Notes: generated by a model not told the origin, from the letters alone. Counted from the first letter of the stretch, positions 9,152-19,799 are shown. The stretch: DNA of 64,000 bases from Pandoraea iniqua (GCF_902459685.1 NZ_CABPSF010000003.1:744001-808000), one strand, 5' to 3'. Numbers and translations: made by a program.

Positions 9152-11248
9152 TTACCCGTTAAAGCGCTTGCCGCTCTCGGCCAGTTCGACCAGGCGTGCA
9201 GCGGGCGCCCAGTCTTCACCGTGCACGCCGGCTTCGAACTCGCGCACGCGCGCCAGCACCTTGTCCAGCCCAACGGTATCGGCATACAGCATCGGACCGC
9301 CCCGCCACAGCGGGAAACCGTAACCGTTCAGGTACACCATATCGATATCGGACGCGCGCGCTGCCGTACCGTCGGCCAGCACCTTGGCACCTTCGTTCAC
9401 CAGCGCGTAGACGAGCCGCTCGACAATTTCTTCGTCGGTGAACGTGTGCGGCACGATGCCGTGCTCGCGACGATAGTCGTCGATCACCTGCCCCACTTCG
9501 GCCGACTCACGCGGCGTGCGATCGCTATCGGCGTAGTTGTACCAGCCCGCGTGCGTCTTCTGACCATATCGGCCCGCTTCGCACAGCACGTCGGCAATTT
9601 TCGGATAGACCAGCCCCGGCTGCTCGGCATGACGGCGCTTGCGAATGGCCCAGCTCACGTCATTGCCCGCCAGATCGCTGGTGCGGAACGGGCCCATCGC
9701 GAAGCCGAAACGCTCGATGGCGGCATCGATCTGCGCGGGCGACGCGCCCTGCTCCACCATCCATTGCGATTGTTTGAAATACGGCTCAAGCATGCGATTG
9801 CCGATAAACCCATCACAAACGCGCGCCACGACCGCCAGCTTGCCGATGCGCTTGGCCAGCTTCATGACCGTCGCCAGCACATCCTTACCGGTGTGTGCAC
9901 CACGCACGACTTCGAGCAACCGCATGATGTTGGCGGGGCTGAAGAAGTGCATACCGATGACGTCTTGCGCACGCCCGGTGGTGGCCGCGAGTGCGTCCAG
10001 ATCCAGCGTGGAAGTGTTGGACGCGAGAATTGCGCCCGGCTTTGCCACCTTGTCGAGCTCGCGGAACACCACCTGCTTGATCGACATGTCTTCATACACC
10101 GCTTCAACGATCAGGTCGGCATCGGCCACTGCGTTGAAGTCGGCGCTGCCGTGAATGCGTGCGAGCCGTTTCTGCGCCTCGTCAGCAGCCATCCGGCCAC
10201 GCGTCACCGCGCGCGCGTAGTTGCCGCGCATCGCGTCGAAACCGCGCGCGAGTGCGCTGTCCGTCGTATCGACCAACGTCACGGGGATGCCCGCATTCGC
10301 AAACGTCATCGCGATACCGCTGCCCATCGTGCCCGCACCGATCACCGCCACACGATCGATCGTGCGCACCGGCGTGTCGTCGGGTACGTCCGCGATCTTG
10401 GCCGCGGCACGCTCGCCCAAGAAGGCGTGGCGCAGAGCTTTCGACTCCGGTGACGTCACCAATGCGACGAAGCATTCCCGTTCGAATTTCACGCCCTCGT
10501 CGAACGGCCGAGCAAGCGCAGCTTCGACAGCAGCCACACATTTCTGAGGCGCGGGGAAATGCGGTTGTTCGCGAAGCACCTTCTCGCGTGCGACGTCGAT
10601 CGCGGCTTGTGTCGAACCGTCAGCGTCGTCGATCTCGACGTCACGCAGGCGCGGCAGGGGGTCGCCGCGTGCCGCCACGTCATTCGCGAAAGCAATCGCG
10701 CCCGCCAGAAGGTCGTCGTGGGTGCCTTCGAACAATTTGGCAAACAGCGAACCGACGAGCGCTTCCGACTTGACGACCTTGCCCGTGACCACCATATCGA
10801 GCGCGCGCGTCACGCCAATCGCTCGCGGCAGGCGCTGTGTACCGCCAGCACCGGGCAGCAGCCCGAGCTTGACTTCGGGCAGCGCGATTTGCGCACCGGG
10901 CAGTGCCACGCGGTAATGGCACGCGAGGGCGAGTTCCAGTCCGCCGCCCATGGCCACTGCATGCACGGCGGCGACCACCGGTTTCGCGCAAGCGTCCAGC
11001 GCATTGATCACATCGACGAGCAGCGGGCTTTGGGTGGCTTTCGGCGTGTTGAATTCGCGAATATCCGCGCCGCCGGAGAATGCCTTGCCGCCACCGATCA
11101 GCACGATGGCCCGCACCTGCGCGTCGGCCTGTGCATTGGCCAGCCCTTCGGCGATACCGGCACGCGTTGCGTGTCCCAGTCCGTTGACCGGGGGGTTCTC
11201 CAGCGTGATGACGGCTACGCCATCACGGACTTCATATGCCGTGCTCAT
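9152..11248 (-). CDS. FadB-type enoyl-CoA hydratase/3-hydroxyacyl-CoA dehydrogenase
   Basis: A 698-residue bifunctional beta-oxidation enzyme of the peroxisomal multifunctional type 1/FadJ-like arrangement. The N-terminal crotonase domain (about residues 1-190) contains [12 protein letters not shown] and the oxyanion-hole segment [10 protein letters not shown]. Then come the NAD-binding domain with [12 protein letters not shown] (about 300) and the C-terminal 3HCDH domains with GFIGNRM. It converts trans-2-enoyl-CoA to 3-ketoacyl-CoA through the (S)-3-hydroxy intermediate. The start [11 protein letters not shown] is preceded by GGAAAGAGA. No thiolase is next to it; the upstream genes on the same strand are the liv transporter and an acyl-CoA ligase. 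Confidence 0.93.
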   Translation of the reverse strand: MSTAYEVRDGVAVITLENPPVNGLGHATRAGIAEGLANAQADAQVRAIVLIGGGKAFSGGADIREFNTPKATQSPLLVDVINALDACAKPVVAAVHAVAMGGGLELALACHYRVALPGAQIALPEVKLGLLPGAGGTQRLPRAIGVTRALDMVVTGKVVKSEALVGSLFAKLFEGTHDDLLAGAIAFANDVAARGDPLPRLRDVEIDDADGSTQAAIDVAREKVLREQPHFPAPQKCVAAVEAALARPFDEGVKFERECFVALVTSPESKALRHAFLGERAAAKIADVPDDTPVRTIDRVAVIGAGTMGSGIAMTFANAGIPVTLVDTTDSALARGFDAMRGNYARAVTRGRMAADEAQKRLARIHGSADFNAVADADLIVEAVYEDMSIKQVVFRELDKVAKPGAILASNTSTLDLDALAATTGRAQDVIGMHFFSPANIMRLLEVVRGAHTGKDVLATVMKLAKRIGKLAVVARVCDGFIGNRMLEPYFKQSQWMVEQGASPAQIDAAIERFGFAMGPFRTSDLAGNDVSWAIRKRRHAEQPGLVYPKIADVLCEAGRYGQKTHAGWYNYADSDRTPRESAEVGQVIDDYRREHGIVPHTFTDEEIVERLVYALVNEGAKVLADGTAARASDIDMVYLNGYGFPLWRGGPMLYADTVGLDKVLARVREFEAGVHGEDWAPAARLVELAESGKRFNG

Positions 11249-11341
11249 CGTGTCTCTTTCCTTATTTTTGGTGTCGTTGGGGGTACCGCCAGCGTGTGAT
11301 TCAGCGCAGTGCGGCAAAACGATCGTTCGATTCTAGCGCAG

Positions 11342-12100
11342 CTAGACTTCAAGCCATTCGGCGCGAATTTCATGTGCCCGTGCCAGTTCATCGGGTGTCC
11401 CCTCAAACACGAGTGCCCCGCGCCCCATCACCGCTACGCGTTGTGCGCAACTGAGCGCGAGCGACAGCTTTTGCTCGATCAGCAATATGGCCACGCCCGA
11501 CGCGCGCAGTTCGGTCAGAATACGGCCGATCCGCGCCACCACACGCGGTGCCAGCCCTTCGGTCGGCTCATCCACGATCAGCAAATCGGGGCCGGCCATC
11601 AGTGCACGGCACAGCGACAGCAACTGCTGCTCGCCGCCCGAGAGCGACGCCGATGGCGCATGCCGGCGGGGTGCCAGTTCCTCAAAGCGCTCGAAGGCCT
11701 CTTCCAATGTCAACGCACGGTTTGTCCGCACAGGTGATTGTGCGTGGTCATTTTCGCCTCCATTGCCACGCGCGTTGCCACGTCCGGCCTGCGTTCCTCG
11801 CTGGCCAAGCAGCAAATTCTGCGCCACCGTCAGCGGCCCGAACACATCGCGTGTCTCGGGCACATAGCCGACGCCGAGCCGGGCGATCTGGTGCGGTGCC
11901 AACGACGTGAGCGACTTGCCTTGCCAGCGGATCTCGCCCTGCCGCGGCAGTTGCCCCATGATGGCGCGAGCGAGCGTCGAGCGTCCCGCCCCGTTACGCC
12001 CCAGCACTGCGACGATCTCACCCGGGGCTACGTGCATCGTCACCCCATTGAGCACGCGAGCGCCGCCATACCCAGCGGTGAGGTTGACGACTTCAAGCAT
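11342..12100 (-). CDS. livF: branched-chain amino acid type ABC transporter ATPase LivF
   Basis: A 252-residue ATPase of a LIV/HAAT-type importer. The signature LSGGEQQ (about residues 153-159) and Walker B LLIVDEP (173-179) are present. The Walker A motif reads GRNGAGRST: the invariant lysine is arginine at residue 40 (codon CGC). Between the Q-loop side and the signature there is an extra Gly/Asn-rich stretch of about 28 residues (about 101-128), which makes the protein longer than usual. The ATG overlaps the end of livG by 8 bases. It works with LivG, LivH and LivM; the ligand is unknown. Confidence 0.92.
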   Translation of the reverse strand: MLEVVNLTAGYGGARVLNGVTMHVAPGEIVAVLGRNGAGRSTLARAIMGQLPRQGEIRWQGKSLTSLAPHQIARLGVGYVPETRDVFGPLTVAQNLLLGQRGTQAGRGNARGNGGENDHAQSPVRTNRALTLEEAFERFEELAPRRHAPSASLSGGEQQLLSLCRALMAGPDLLIVDEPTEGLAPRVVARIGRILTELRASGVAILLIEQKLSLALSCAQRVAVMGRGALVFEGTPDELARAHEIRAEWLEV

Positions 12101-12950
12101 CGCGTCCCCCTTCGGCCGTTGCCGCACCAAGGGCGTCGGCATACTCGCCGAGATAGGCCGTCCGAACATCCGGGTGCTCTCGAATACGCGCCGGCACATC
12201 GCACGCGATGATCTTGCCGCGCGCCAGCACCGCGATTCGGTCGGCCAGCGAAAACACGACCTGCATGTCGTGCTCGATCATCAATAGCGAACGTCCCCGG
12301 CTGAGTTCTGCAATGAGGGCCACCACCCGCGCCGATTCGGACTGACTCATCCCGGCCGTGGGTTCGTCGAGCAACATCACCTGCCCTGCGGCAGCCGCGC
12401 ACAAGCCGATTTCGAGAATCCGCTGTTCGGCGTAGCTCAAGGCATCCGCGGGGTCATCGCGGCGCGTATCCAGCCCCAGACGGACCAGCCAGTCTTCGCT
12501 GATCGCCGTGACATCGCGCAACCCGCGCATGCTTCGCCAGAACGTGTAGCGGTGCCCATTCGGCCACAGTGCCGCACAACGCAAATGGTCGACAACACTC
12601 GTGTCCAGAAACAATTGCGATGTCTGGAAACTTCGTGACAAGCCAAGCCGGCTGATGATGTGGGGTGGCCGGCCGGTGACATCGCGCGCGTCCAGCAAAA
12701 CACGCCCCTCATCCGGCGACGTGCGTCCCGAAATCACATCGAAGAGCGTGCTTTTGCCCGCGCCGTTCGGACCGATGATCGCCAGCCGCTCCCCGGGAGC
12801 AAGTGTGAGGTCGACGTCGTGGAGCACCTGCGTGCGGCCAAACGATTTACGAACCCCGCGCACGCTGAGGATCGGCTGCGCCCCCGCACTCGCGCTCCCC
12901 GCACTCCCTGCTCCCCCTGTAGTCCCAACACTCCTTTGCGTGCGCGTCAT
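12093..12950 (-). CDS. livG: branched-chain amino acid type ABC transporter ATPase LivG
   Basis: A 285-residue ATPase with an intact Walker A (GPNGAGKST), the LivG-style signature LSYAEQR and Walker B VMLLDEPTAGM. The first 28 residues are a Gly/Ala/Ser-rich leader. The start MTRTQRSV overlaps the livM stop as ATGA, so translation is coupled. Because the partner LivF lacks the Walker A lysine, LivG may carry the main ATPase site of the heterodimer; that is inference. Confidence 0.93.
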   Translation of the reverse strand: MTRTQRSVGTTGGAGSAGSASAGAQPILSVRGVRKSFGRTQVLHDVDLTLAPGERLAIIGPNGAGKSTLFDVISGRTSPDEGRVLLDARDVTGRPPHIISRLGLSRSFQTSQLFLDTSVVDHLRCAALWPNGHRYTFWRSMRGLRDVTAISEDWLVRLGLDTRRDDPADALSYAEQRILEIGLCAAAAGQVMLLDEPTAGMSQSESARVVALIAELSRGRSLLMIEHDMQVVFSLADRIAVLARGKIIACDVPARIREHPDVRTAYLGEYADALGAATAEGGRDA

Positions 12951-14392
12951 GGCTGATCTCCGGCACTGCGGGCTAACCGTCCAACATGGGCCGAAACATG
13001 ACGGACAGCCGCCATCAGCCGCGGCCACGCGCGGTACAGCCACGCAGCACCCAGCATCAGGCTCAGCGTCGCCACACCCCATCGCGCCCAACCATTCGAC
13101 GCGCCCGCGCCGCCCAGCCACGACTGCCCGGGGTCGATCGCACTGGCGACGGCGAGTCGAATGCCATAGGTCATTTCGATCACAGCGATCAAACCGCCCA
13201 CCAACATGGCCAACCCCGCGCATACGGCCAGATACGGACGCCATAGACGTCGCAACGTGCCCTGACGAAACGTTTGCAGTACCCGCATGTGTCCGGCGAC
13301 CAGCCCGGCCACACCGCCCGGCGCAAACACTACAACAGCGAGAAATCCGAGACCGAGATAAAGCTGCCACGCCCGCGTCATCGTCGCGAGCACGACGGTC
13401 GCGAACACACCGATCACCGCGCCGGCCATCGGCCCGGCAAAGTAGGCCGTGCCGCCCAGCACTGTGAATACCAGCACCACGCCGGAACGCTCGAGACTGA
13501 AAGTGTCGGCACTCGCCAGCTCGAAATTGAGGGCGCCGAGTGACCCTGCCACGCCAGCAAACGCAGCGGCAATGATCTGCATCCGGTAACGAACCGCCGC
13601 AGGGGATTGCCCCAGAAACGCCACCCGCCCGGCGTTGTCTCTCACCGCGCGCGCCAGAAAACCCAAGGGGGTCCGGGTGACCGCATACATTAGCGCCGCG
13701 CAAATGAACAGCCAGACCGCCACTAGCCCGTAAACCTCGCGCTGCGAGCCGAACGTCAGGCCCAGCCACGGCGCCCCCAGCGTCCGGTCAGTGGCAATGC
13801 CGCGCTCGCCGCCAAACCACTCGGGCAGCATCGCAGCCACGACCCAGACCAACTCGGCGACGCCCAGCGTGATCATTGCGAATGTCATACCCGCGCGGCG
13901 CGTGGTGACATAGCCGAGCGTCGCGCCCGCCAGCGCCCCCGCCGCCGCACCAGCCAGCGGTACGGTGAACATCGAAATGGGCATCGCGCCGGCCCCGATG
14001 CGATTCATGCACCAGACACCTGCATACGCGCCGATACCCGCATAGGTCGCATGGCAAAAGCTCAGCAACCCGGTAGACCCAAGTAACAAGTTGAACGACA
14101 ACGCCAGAATGGCGGCGGTGCCCATCTGCGTCATCAACGTCAATGCCGAATCTGACGGAAAGCACCACGGCAAGACCCCGAGGAGCAACGCGAAGCCTGC
14201 CCAGATCGCAACACGCTTGCCTGACGACAGGTGTGATGTGGGAGACACCGGCGATATCGACGACGTCTGCGACATCGGCGCCCTGAATACGGTCGTCATC
14301 GATGCGCTCGCCGGCTCGGGCAACTCGGGCAACTCGAGCTTACGGCCGTCCGTCGGGCGTTGGGTCGGGTCATCTGCGGCGTCGCGCATCAT
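12947..14392 (-). CDS. livM: branched-chain amino acid type ABC permease LivM, extended
   Basis: A 481-residue permease. The LivM core has typical segments such as LALSFNLLLGSTGLLSFCHA and GVVLVFTVLGGTAYFAGP. It is longer than usual: about 60 hydrophilic residues (Pro/Ser-rich) precede the first helix, and about 100 extra residues with roughly two more membrane segments (one around LAMLVGGLIAVIEM) follow the core. The ATG overlaps the livH TGA as ATGA, and GGGAGGG lies before it. It forms the translocation pore with LivH in the inner membrane. Confidence 0.92.
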   Translation of the reverse strand: MMRDAADDPTQRPTDGRKLELPELPEPASASMTTVFRAPMSQTSSISPVSPTSHLSSGKRVAIWAGFALLLGVLPWCFPSDSALTLMTQMGTAAILALSFNLLLGSTGLLSFCHATYAGIGAYAGVWCMNRIGAGAMPISMFTVPLAGAAAGALAGATLGYVTTRRAGMTFAMITLGVAELVWVVAAMLPEWFGGERGIATDRTLGAPWLGLTFGSQREVYGLVAVWLFICAALMYAVTRTPLGFLARAVRDNAGRVAFLGQSPAAVRYRMQIIAAAFAGVAGSLGALNFELASADTFSLERSGVVLVFTVLGGTAYFAGPMAGAVIGVFATVVLATMTRAWQLYLGLGFLAVVVFAPGGVAGLVAGHMRVLQTFRQGTLRRLWRPYLAVCAGLAMLVGGLIAVIEMTYGIRLAVASAIDPGQSWLGGAGASNGWARWGVATLSLMLGAAWLYRAWPRLMAAVRHVSAHVGRLARSAGDQP

Positions 14393-15345
14393 CCCTCCCG
14401 CACGCCGAGCAGACCGCGCGGACGCCACAACAACACCGCCACCATCAGCAGATACGGCACGGCCGGGGCCAGTTGCGCCAACGTCAGGCGGGCAACCGGC
14501 GACAACACGTCGAAGATCGCGCCCTGTGCGGCCGACGGCCACCACGGCGCAAGGCTCGCGTCGCTCGTGACGGCCCACGTCTGCAAGATGCCGATCAGCA
14601 GCGACGCCACAAACGCACCGCTTAATGACCCGAGCCCACCGACCACCACCACGACAAACACCACGCTACCGACCGTCGCGGCCATGCCCGGCTCCGTCAC
14701 CAGCACATTGCCGCCTGCTGCGCCCGCCAGCGCCGCCAAGGCGGCCCCGCAGGCGAACACGCCGGTGTATAGCGCAGGCACGTCGTAGCCGAGTGCCTGT
14801 GTCATGGCCGGTTGTGCCCGTGCCGCCTGCAACACGAGCCCGGCACGGGTGGCACGAAACGCGCCCCAGACCAGCGCCGCCACCGCACACGCGAGCGCCA
14901 TCAGAAACAGCCGATAAGCGGGAACGGCAACACCCAGCACCGTGACCAGCACGCCCTCGAACGCGGCCGGCACCGCGTAGTCGACCGGCCCGCGTCCCCA
15001 GACGAGTTGCACCAGTTCCACCACGATGTACGCCAGACCGAAGGTCGCCAGCAGTTCCGCCAGCGCGCCACGCGTGCGCAATCGCCGCAAGACGCCGCGC
15101 TCGAACACCGCCCCGAAGACGCCGACAATGACCGGGGCCAGCACCAGCGCCGGCCAGAAACCGAGCGCAGCGGACAGCGCGTAGGCGAAGTACGCACCGA
15201 GCATGTAAAAACTGGCGTGCGCGAAGTTCAGCACGCCGAGCATGCTGAAGATCAACGTGAGCCCGCTCGACAGCATGAACAGCAGCAAGCCGTAGCTCAC
15301 GCCGTTCACGAGGACGAGGCCAGCCGTGGCGCTCAGGAAATGCAC
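14389..15345 (-). CDS. livH: branched-chain amino acid type ABC permease LivH
   Basis: A 318-residue permease with family motifs LTLIFSMLGVLNFAHASFYMLGAY and VVGGLGSLSGAFVASLLIG, about eight membrane helices. I chose the GTG giving VHFLSATAG, since AAGGAG lies five bases before it. The frame stays open to an ATG at 15474, but that ATG overlaps a TATAAT box and would lie upstream of the transcript start. livH, livM, livG and livF are linked by overlaps, so they form one operon. No periplasmic binding protein gene is adjacent. Confidence 0.9.
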   Translation of the reverse strand: MHFLSATAGLVLVNGVSYGLLLFMLSSGLTLIFSMLGVLNFAHASFYMLGAYFAYALSAALGFWPALVLAPVIVGVFGAVFERGVLRRLRTRGALAELLATFGLAYIVVELVQLVWGRGPVDYAVPAAFEGVLVTVLGVAVPAYRLFLMALACAVAALVWGAFRATRAGLVLQAARAQPAMTQALGYDVPALYTGVFACGAALAALAGAAGGNVLVTEPGMAATVGSVVFVVVVVGGLGSLSGAFVASLLIGILQTWAVTSDASLAPWWPSAAQGAIFDVLSPVARLTLAQLAPAVPYLLMVAVLLWRPRGLLGVREG

Positions 15346-15472
15346 TGCGACTCCTTGGTCAATGTCTTGCTTCGATGCGAACGAGAGGCAAACGAAACGC
15401 AAAAGAAAGGCGAACGAACGACAAACGAAAGACGCGGCAAACAGGGCCGCGTCGAACGAAAATCTGGCTGAC

Positions 15473-15478
15473 ATTATA
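15473..15478 (-). promoter_or_regulatory. TATAAT box upstream of livH
   Basis: A perfect -10 hexamer on the minus strand, about 128 bases before the livH GTG. No good -35 is seen 16-18 bases upstream. The long leader that would result is pyrimidine-rich with repeated TTCGTT units (15360-15460). Confidence 0.5.
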
Positions 15479-15541
15479 GGGGGCGCAGGCCACTGGATTG
15501 GCGGCCGACCTGCCGGAAAATGGCGTCAAGACTAGCTTTTA

Positions 15542-15599
15542 GGGCGCCAACTGCACCCCGCTTCGGAGTTTTCCGAGAGGGGCAAGGTCACGGCGCCCA
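15542..15599. terminator. long imperfect stem-loop after the acyl-CoA ligase gene
   Basis: GGGCGCC (15542-15548) and GGCGCCC (15593-15599) are perfect complements flanking an inner CCCC/GGGG and TCGGA/TCCGA stem. It begins nine bases after the stop of the ligase gene, which suggests a transcript-end structure. There is no U-tract, so Rho-independent termination is uncertain. Confidence 0.45.
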
Positions 15600-15607
15600 C
15601 CGACACC

Positions 15608-17239
15608 CTACGGCGCCGCCTGATAGTCCCGGAATCGCTCTCGCAACTTGAGCTTGAGCATCTTGCCGGTGGCCGTGTGGGGAATCTCGTCGACAAACAC
15701 GACATCGTCGGGAATCCACCATTTCACGACGCGCCCTTCGTAGAAGGCCAGCACGTCCTCGCGCGTGAGCGACGATCCCGGCTTGCGCACGACCACCAGC
15801 AGCGGACGTTCCTCCCACTTCGGGTGGCGCACGGCGATACAGGCCGCCTCGTGAATCTCGGGGTGCGCCATCGCGATGTTCTCGACGTCGATCGAACTGA
15901 TCCACTCGCCGCCAGACTTGATCACGTCCTTGCTGCGGTCGGTGATCTGCACGTAGCCCTCGGGATCGATGGTGGCCACATCGCCCGTCGGGAACCAGCC
16001 ATCGACGAGCGGCGACGTGTCGCCGCGGAAATAGCGATCGAGCACCCACGGCCCCCGGGTATACAGATCGCCGAATGCCTTGCCGTCCCACGGCAGCTCC
16101 TCGCCCTCGGGCCCGACGATCTTCAGATCGACGCCGTAAATGGCCGTCCCCTGCTTCTCCAGAATATGCTGCTGATCTTCCGCCGGCAGCTCGCGATGGT
16201 GCTTGCGCAGATGGCAAAGCGTGCCGAGCGGCGACATCTCGCTCATGCCCCACGCGTGGATGACTCGCACGCCGTAGTCTTTTTCGAACGTGGTCAGCAT
16301 CGCGGGCGGGCACGCCGAGCCGCCGATCACCGTGCGCTCCAGCGTCGAGAACCGGGCCCCGATGGATTTCACGTACGTCAGCAACCCCAGCCAGACGGTT
16401 GGCACACCGGCCGAGAAGGTCACGCCCTCGGCTTCGAACAACTCATAGATCGACTTGCCGTCGAGGTCTTTTCCGGGGAATACGAGCTTCGCGCCGACGA
16501 GTGCGCTCGAGTACGGCATGCCCCATGCGTTGACGTGGAACATCGGCACGACCGGCAGCACGGCATCGCGCGCCGACATCGCCATGGCATCGGGCAGCGA
16601 CGCACCGAACGCGTGCAACACCGTCGAGCGGTGACTGTAGAGCACGCCCTTGGGGTTGCCGGTGGTGCCCGACGTGTAGCAAAGCCCGGACGCCGTCTTC
16701 TCGTCCATTTCGGGCCAGACGTACGTGTCGGCGTCTTCGGCGGCCAGCAGGTCTTCGTAGCACAGCAAAGGCAGCGTCGACGCCGGCAGATGCGCGCGGT
16801 CGGTCATGGCGATCCAGCCCTGCACGCCCGGACATTGCGGTGCAATGGCTTCGACCAACGGCATGAAGTTGATGTCGAACGCCACGTAGCGGTCTTCGGC
16901 GTGATTGACGATGAACGCAATCTGCTCGGGAAACAGGCGCGGATTGATCGTGTGGACCACGCTGCCCATGCCCGAGACGCCGTAATAGAGCTCGAGGTGG
17001 CGATAACCGTTCCATGCCAAGGTGCCGACGCGCTCGCCGTCGCCCACTCCGAGGCGGCGCAGGGCAAGGGCCAGCTGTCGCGACCGTCGCTCGGCGTCAC
17101 GCCATGTGTAGCGGTGAATGTCGCCTTCCACGCGACGCGAGACGATCTCGGTGTCGCCGTGGTGGCGCGCGGCGTGTGTCAACAGCGAAGAAATCAGCAG
17201 CGGCGCGGCCATCATCTGGCCGAGGAGCGGTGGTGCCAT
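15608..17239 (-). CDS. acyl-CoA ligase, DmdB/medium-chain type
   Basis: A 543-residue AMP-forming ligase (ANL superfamily). The phosphate-binding motif [11 protein letters not shown], the [12 protein letters not shown] core motif and the adenylate motif region [17 protein letters not shown] with [11 protein letters not shown] are present. Overall it resembles 3-(methylthio)propionyl-CoA ligase (DmdB) and medium-chain fatty acyl-CoA ligases; substrate choice between these cannot be made from sequence. The start [10 protein letters not shown] has GGAG about ten bases upstream. Together with livHMGF and the FadB-like gene downstream it suggests uptake and CoA activation of a carboxylic acid. Confidence 0.9.
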   Translation of the reverse strand: MAPPLLGQMMAAPLLISSLLTHAARHHGDTEIVSRRVEGDIHRYTWRDAERRSRQLALALRRLGVGDGERVGTLAWNGYRHLELYYGVSGMGSVVHTINPRLFPEQIAFIVNHAEDRYVAFDINFMPLVEAIAPQCPGVQGWIAMTDRAHLPASTLPLLCYEDLLAAEDADTYVWPEMDEKTASGLCYTSGTTGNPKGVLYSHRSTVLHAFGASLPDAMAMSARDAVLPVVPMFHVNAWGMPYSSALVGAKLVFPGKDLDGKSIYELFEAEGVTFSAGVPTVWLGLLTYVKSIGARFSTLERTVIGGSACPPAMLTTFEKDYGVRVIHAWGMSEMSPLGTLCHLRKHHRELPAEDQQHILEKQGTAIYGVDLKIVGPEGEELPWDGKAFGDLYTRGPWVLDRYFRGDTSPLVDGWFPTGDVATIDPEGYVQITDRSKDVIKSGGEWISSIDVENIAMAHPEIHEAACIAVRHPKWEERPLLVVVRKPGSSLTREDVLAFYEGRVVKWWIPDDVVFVDEIPHTATGKMLKLKLRERFRDYQAAP

Positions 17240-17565
17240 GCGTCGAATCTCCAGAAAAGTCGGAATTACCGGAATATCGGGATACGTCTGGACTGCGGCT
17301 GTGAGCTGTGATCTGCAAATGGGTTCGTTGAGCACGGAGCGTGACGGGGTGGCACGTCTGATGCGTGCATTCATAGGGCCACGCACTCCGATTCTTGACG
17401 CGCCCGGGCCGCCGGTCAACGCCGATCGCTTGTGCGGCGCAGCACGACGGCCTGCCGCGCGCACGCGCCGTTCTCGCCAAAGTGCGCTGGCAAAGCCCTC
17501 GCAGCGCGGCAGCAAGCGCCGGACACCTCAAGTAGAATGTTTGTTCACCATCAGGAACGTCCCCA
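17240..17565. other. divergent intergenic region, ligase/selO
   Basis: 326 bases without a convincing gene. The part next to the ligase gene has near-repeats of CCGGAAT/CGGGAT (17250-17290). The rest is GC-rich. It must contain promoters for both genes, but I see no strong sigma-70 match. selO is preceded by AGGAACG. Confidence 0.5.
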
Positions 17566-19113
17566 ATGTCGGCATCAGACCGCCCCGCAAGCGCTTTCCC
17601 GGCTTCAACAGCCGCACCGGCCGCCCCTTCGTCGCTCAGGAATTTCGGCCCGCTGAATCTCGCGAACCGGTTTGCGTCGCTCGGTCCGGACTTCTATACC
17701 CGCCTGTCTCCCCAGCCGTTGCCCGAGCCCTATCTGGTCGGTTTTTCGCCCGATGCCGCCCGCCTGCTGGGCTGGTCGCCCGATGCCGCGCGCGATCCGG
17801 AGTTTCTCGCGACGTTTGCCGGCAATCAGCCGCTCGCCGGCGGCGACCCGCTCGCCAGCGTCTACTCCGGGCACCAGTTCGGGGTCTGGGCCGGCCAACT
17901 CGGCGACGGCCGCGCGCTATTGCTGGGCGAAGCGGATGGTGCCGGCGGCCGCTGGGAAATCCAGCTCAAAGGCGGCGGGCTCACGCCTTATTCGCGCATG
18001 GGCGACGGCCGCGCCGTCCTGCGCTCGTCGATTCGGGAATTTCTCTGCTCGGAAGCCATGTTCCATCTGGGCGTGCCGACGACGCGCGCCCTGTGCGTGG
18101 TCGGCTCTGACGCCCCGGTGCGCCGCGAAACGATCGAGACGGCGGCGGTCGTGACACGCCTGTCGCCGAGCTTCATCCGCTTCGGCCACTTCGAGCACTT
18201 CTGGGCCGCCGGTCAGCACGACGCCCTGCGCCAGCTCGCCGACTTCACGATCGATCACCACTATCCGCATTGCCGCGAGGCGGCCAATCCGTACCTCGCG
18301 TTGCTCGAAGCGGTCTGTGAGGCGACCGCCGAGCTCATCGCGCACTGGCAGGCCGTGGGCTTCTGCCACGGCGTGATGAATACGGACAACATGTCCATTC
18401 TCGGTCTCACGATCGACTACGGTCCGTTCGGCTTTCTCGACGGCTTCAATGCGCATCACATCTGCAATCACTCGGATACGCAGGGCCGTTACGCCTATCA
18501 GGCGCAGCCGAACGTGGCGTACTGGAATCTGTTCTGTCTCGCGCAAGCGCTGCTGCCGCTGTTTGGTGACGGCGACGCTGCCATCGAACAGGCGCAATCG
18601 GCATTGCCGGTGTTCAAGACCCGCTTTGCCGAGGAAATCGACCTGCGTATGCGGGCCAAGCTCGGGCTGCGTGAGTCGCACGCCGACGACGAGGTGCTCA
18701 TCAATCGTCTGTTCAAGCTGATGCACGAGGGCCGCGTGGACTTCACGCATCTGTTCCGCTCGCTCGCCGCGCTGCAACTCGACAACCCGGCGGCGGATGC
18801 GCCGTTGCGTGACATGTTCATCGACCGGGCAGGCTTCGATGCGTGGGCCGTCGACTATCGGGCACGCCTGCGGCAAGAAGCCAGCACCGATGCCAAGCGC
18901 GCCGTTGCGATGCGTCTGGTCAATCCGAAATACGTGCTGCGCAACCATCTGGCCGAAGTTGCCATCCGTCGGGCGCAAGAGAAGGACTTCTCGGAAGTGG
19001 ACACGCTGCTGCGCGTGCTCTCGCGTCCGTACGACGAACAGCCGGAATTCGAGCGCTACGCCGAACTGCCGCCCGACTGGGCCGGTCAGTTGGAAGTGAG
19101 CTGCTCTTCGTAA
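17566..19113 (+). CDS. selO: protein adenylyltransferase SelO (YdiU)
   Basis: A 515-residue pseudokinase-fold enzyme that transfers AMP from ATP to protein Ser/Thr/Tyr residues and is linked to redox stress. Visible family motifs are [40 protein letters not shown] (glycine-rich loop and lysine region), and the catalytic/metal segment [25 protein letters not shown]. No selenocysteine is predicted: the C-terminus ends LEVSCSS. msrB, another redox-repair gene, follows in the same direction after 136 bases. Confidence 0.95.
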   Translation: MSASDRPASAFPASTAAPAAPSSLRNFGPLNLANRFASLGPDFYTRLSPQPLPEPYLVGFSPDAARLLGWSPDAARDPEFLATFAGNQPLAGGDPLASVYSGHQFGVWAGQLGDGRALLLGEADGAGGRWEIQLKGGGLTPYSRMGDGRAVLRSSIREFLCSEAMFHLGVPTTRALCVVGSDAPVRRETIETAAVVTRLSPSFIRFGHFEHFWAAGQHDALRQLADFTIDHHYPHCREAANPYLALLEAVCEATAELIAHWQAVGFCHGVMNTDNMSILGLTIDYGPFGFLDGFNAHHICNHSDTQGRYAYQAQPNVAYWNLFCLAQALLPLFGDGDAAIEQAQSALPVFKTRFAEEIDLRMRAKLGLRESHADDEVLINRLFKLMHEGRVDFTHLFRSLAALQLDNPAADAPLRDMFIDRAGFDAWAVDYRARLRQEASTDAKRAVAMRLVNPKYVLRNHLAEVAIRRAQEKDFSEVDTLLRVLSRPYDEQPEFERYAELPPDWAGQLEVSCSS

Positions 19114-19249
19114 GCGGCACCGCATTCACATTGACGGCAACAAGCATTGGCAACTGACGCATTGCGAACGAGGGAATTATCCCAATATGCAACTCGTCAG
19201 ATGACACTCGGATCATAGAAATCCGGGTATCGAAACTCAGGAGAATTTC

Positions 19250-19684
19250 ATGAGCAAAGTGGAAAAAAGCGATGCCGACTGGCGCGCCCAACTCGACGAC
19301 GTCGAGTATCAGGTCACCCGCAACGCAGCGACCGAACGCGCCTTCACCGGCCGTTACTGGGATCACTGGAAAGACGGGACCTACCGGTGCGTTTGCTGCG
19401 GTGAGCCGCTCTTCCAGTCAACCGACAAATTCGACGCAGGTTGCGGCTGGCCCAGCTACAGCAAGCCGGTCGAGGGTGCCGGCGTCGACGAAATCATGGA
19501 TTACAGCCACGGCATGGTGCGCGTGGAAGTGCGCTGCCGTAACTGCGACGCCCATCTGGGCCACGTCTTCGAAGACGGCCCGGCGCCGACCGGTTTGCGG
19601 TACTGCATCAACTCGGCATCGCTGAACTTCGATGACAAGGAAGGCAGCCCGGCGCCGGATGACAAGGCCGGAAAAAGCGACTGA
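19250..19684 (+). CDS. msrB: peptide-methionine (R)-S-oxide reductase
   Basis: A 144-residue MsrB that repairs methionine-R-sulfoxide. The catalytic cysteine is C119 in RYCINSASL. Zinc is bound by CxxC pairs (C47/C50 and C96/C99), and C65 in [10 protein letters not shown] is a possible resolving cysteine. No signal peptide, so it is cytoplasmic. A strong AGGAG lies before the ATG. selO upstream fits a shared oxidative-stress role. Confidence 0.96.
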   Translation: MSKVEKSDADWRAQLDDVEYQVTRNAATERAFTGRYWDHWKDGTYRCVCCGEPLFQSTDKFDAGCGWPSYSKPVEGAGVDEIMDYSHGMVRVEVRCRNCDAHLGHVFEDGPAPTGLRYCINSASLNFDDKEGSPAPDDKAGKSD

Positions 19685-19799
19685 CATCGATGCGCCGCCG
19701 GGGACGTTGACGCGTCGGTGCGGTTCAGGGAAGTCACCGATTGCGGGTCGGTATTCTGCTATGCTGAGTTTCCTCTTTCAACAATAAGGAACGCCTCTC

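Noticed and set aside
9035-10453. Plus-strand frame of 472 codons crossing the heptamer array
   Set aside because: Its first residues are translated repeat sequence and the rest is antisense to the FadB-type gene.
12093-13769. 558-codon frame extending livG upstream
   Set aside because: The extension runs through livM coding sequence in another frame; the ATGA overlap at 12947-12950 gives the real start.
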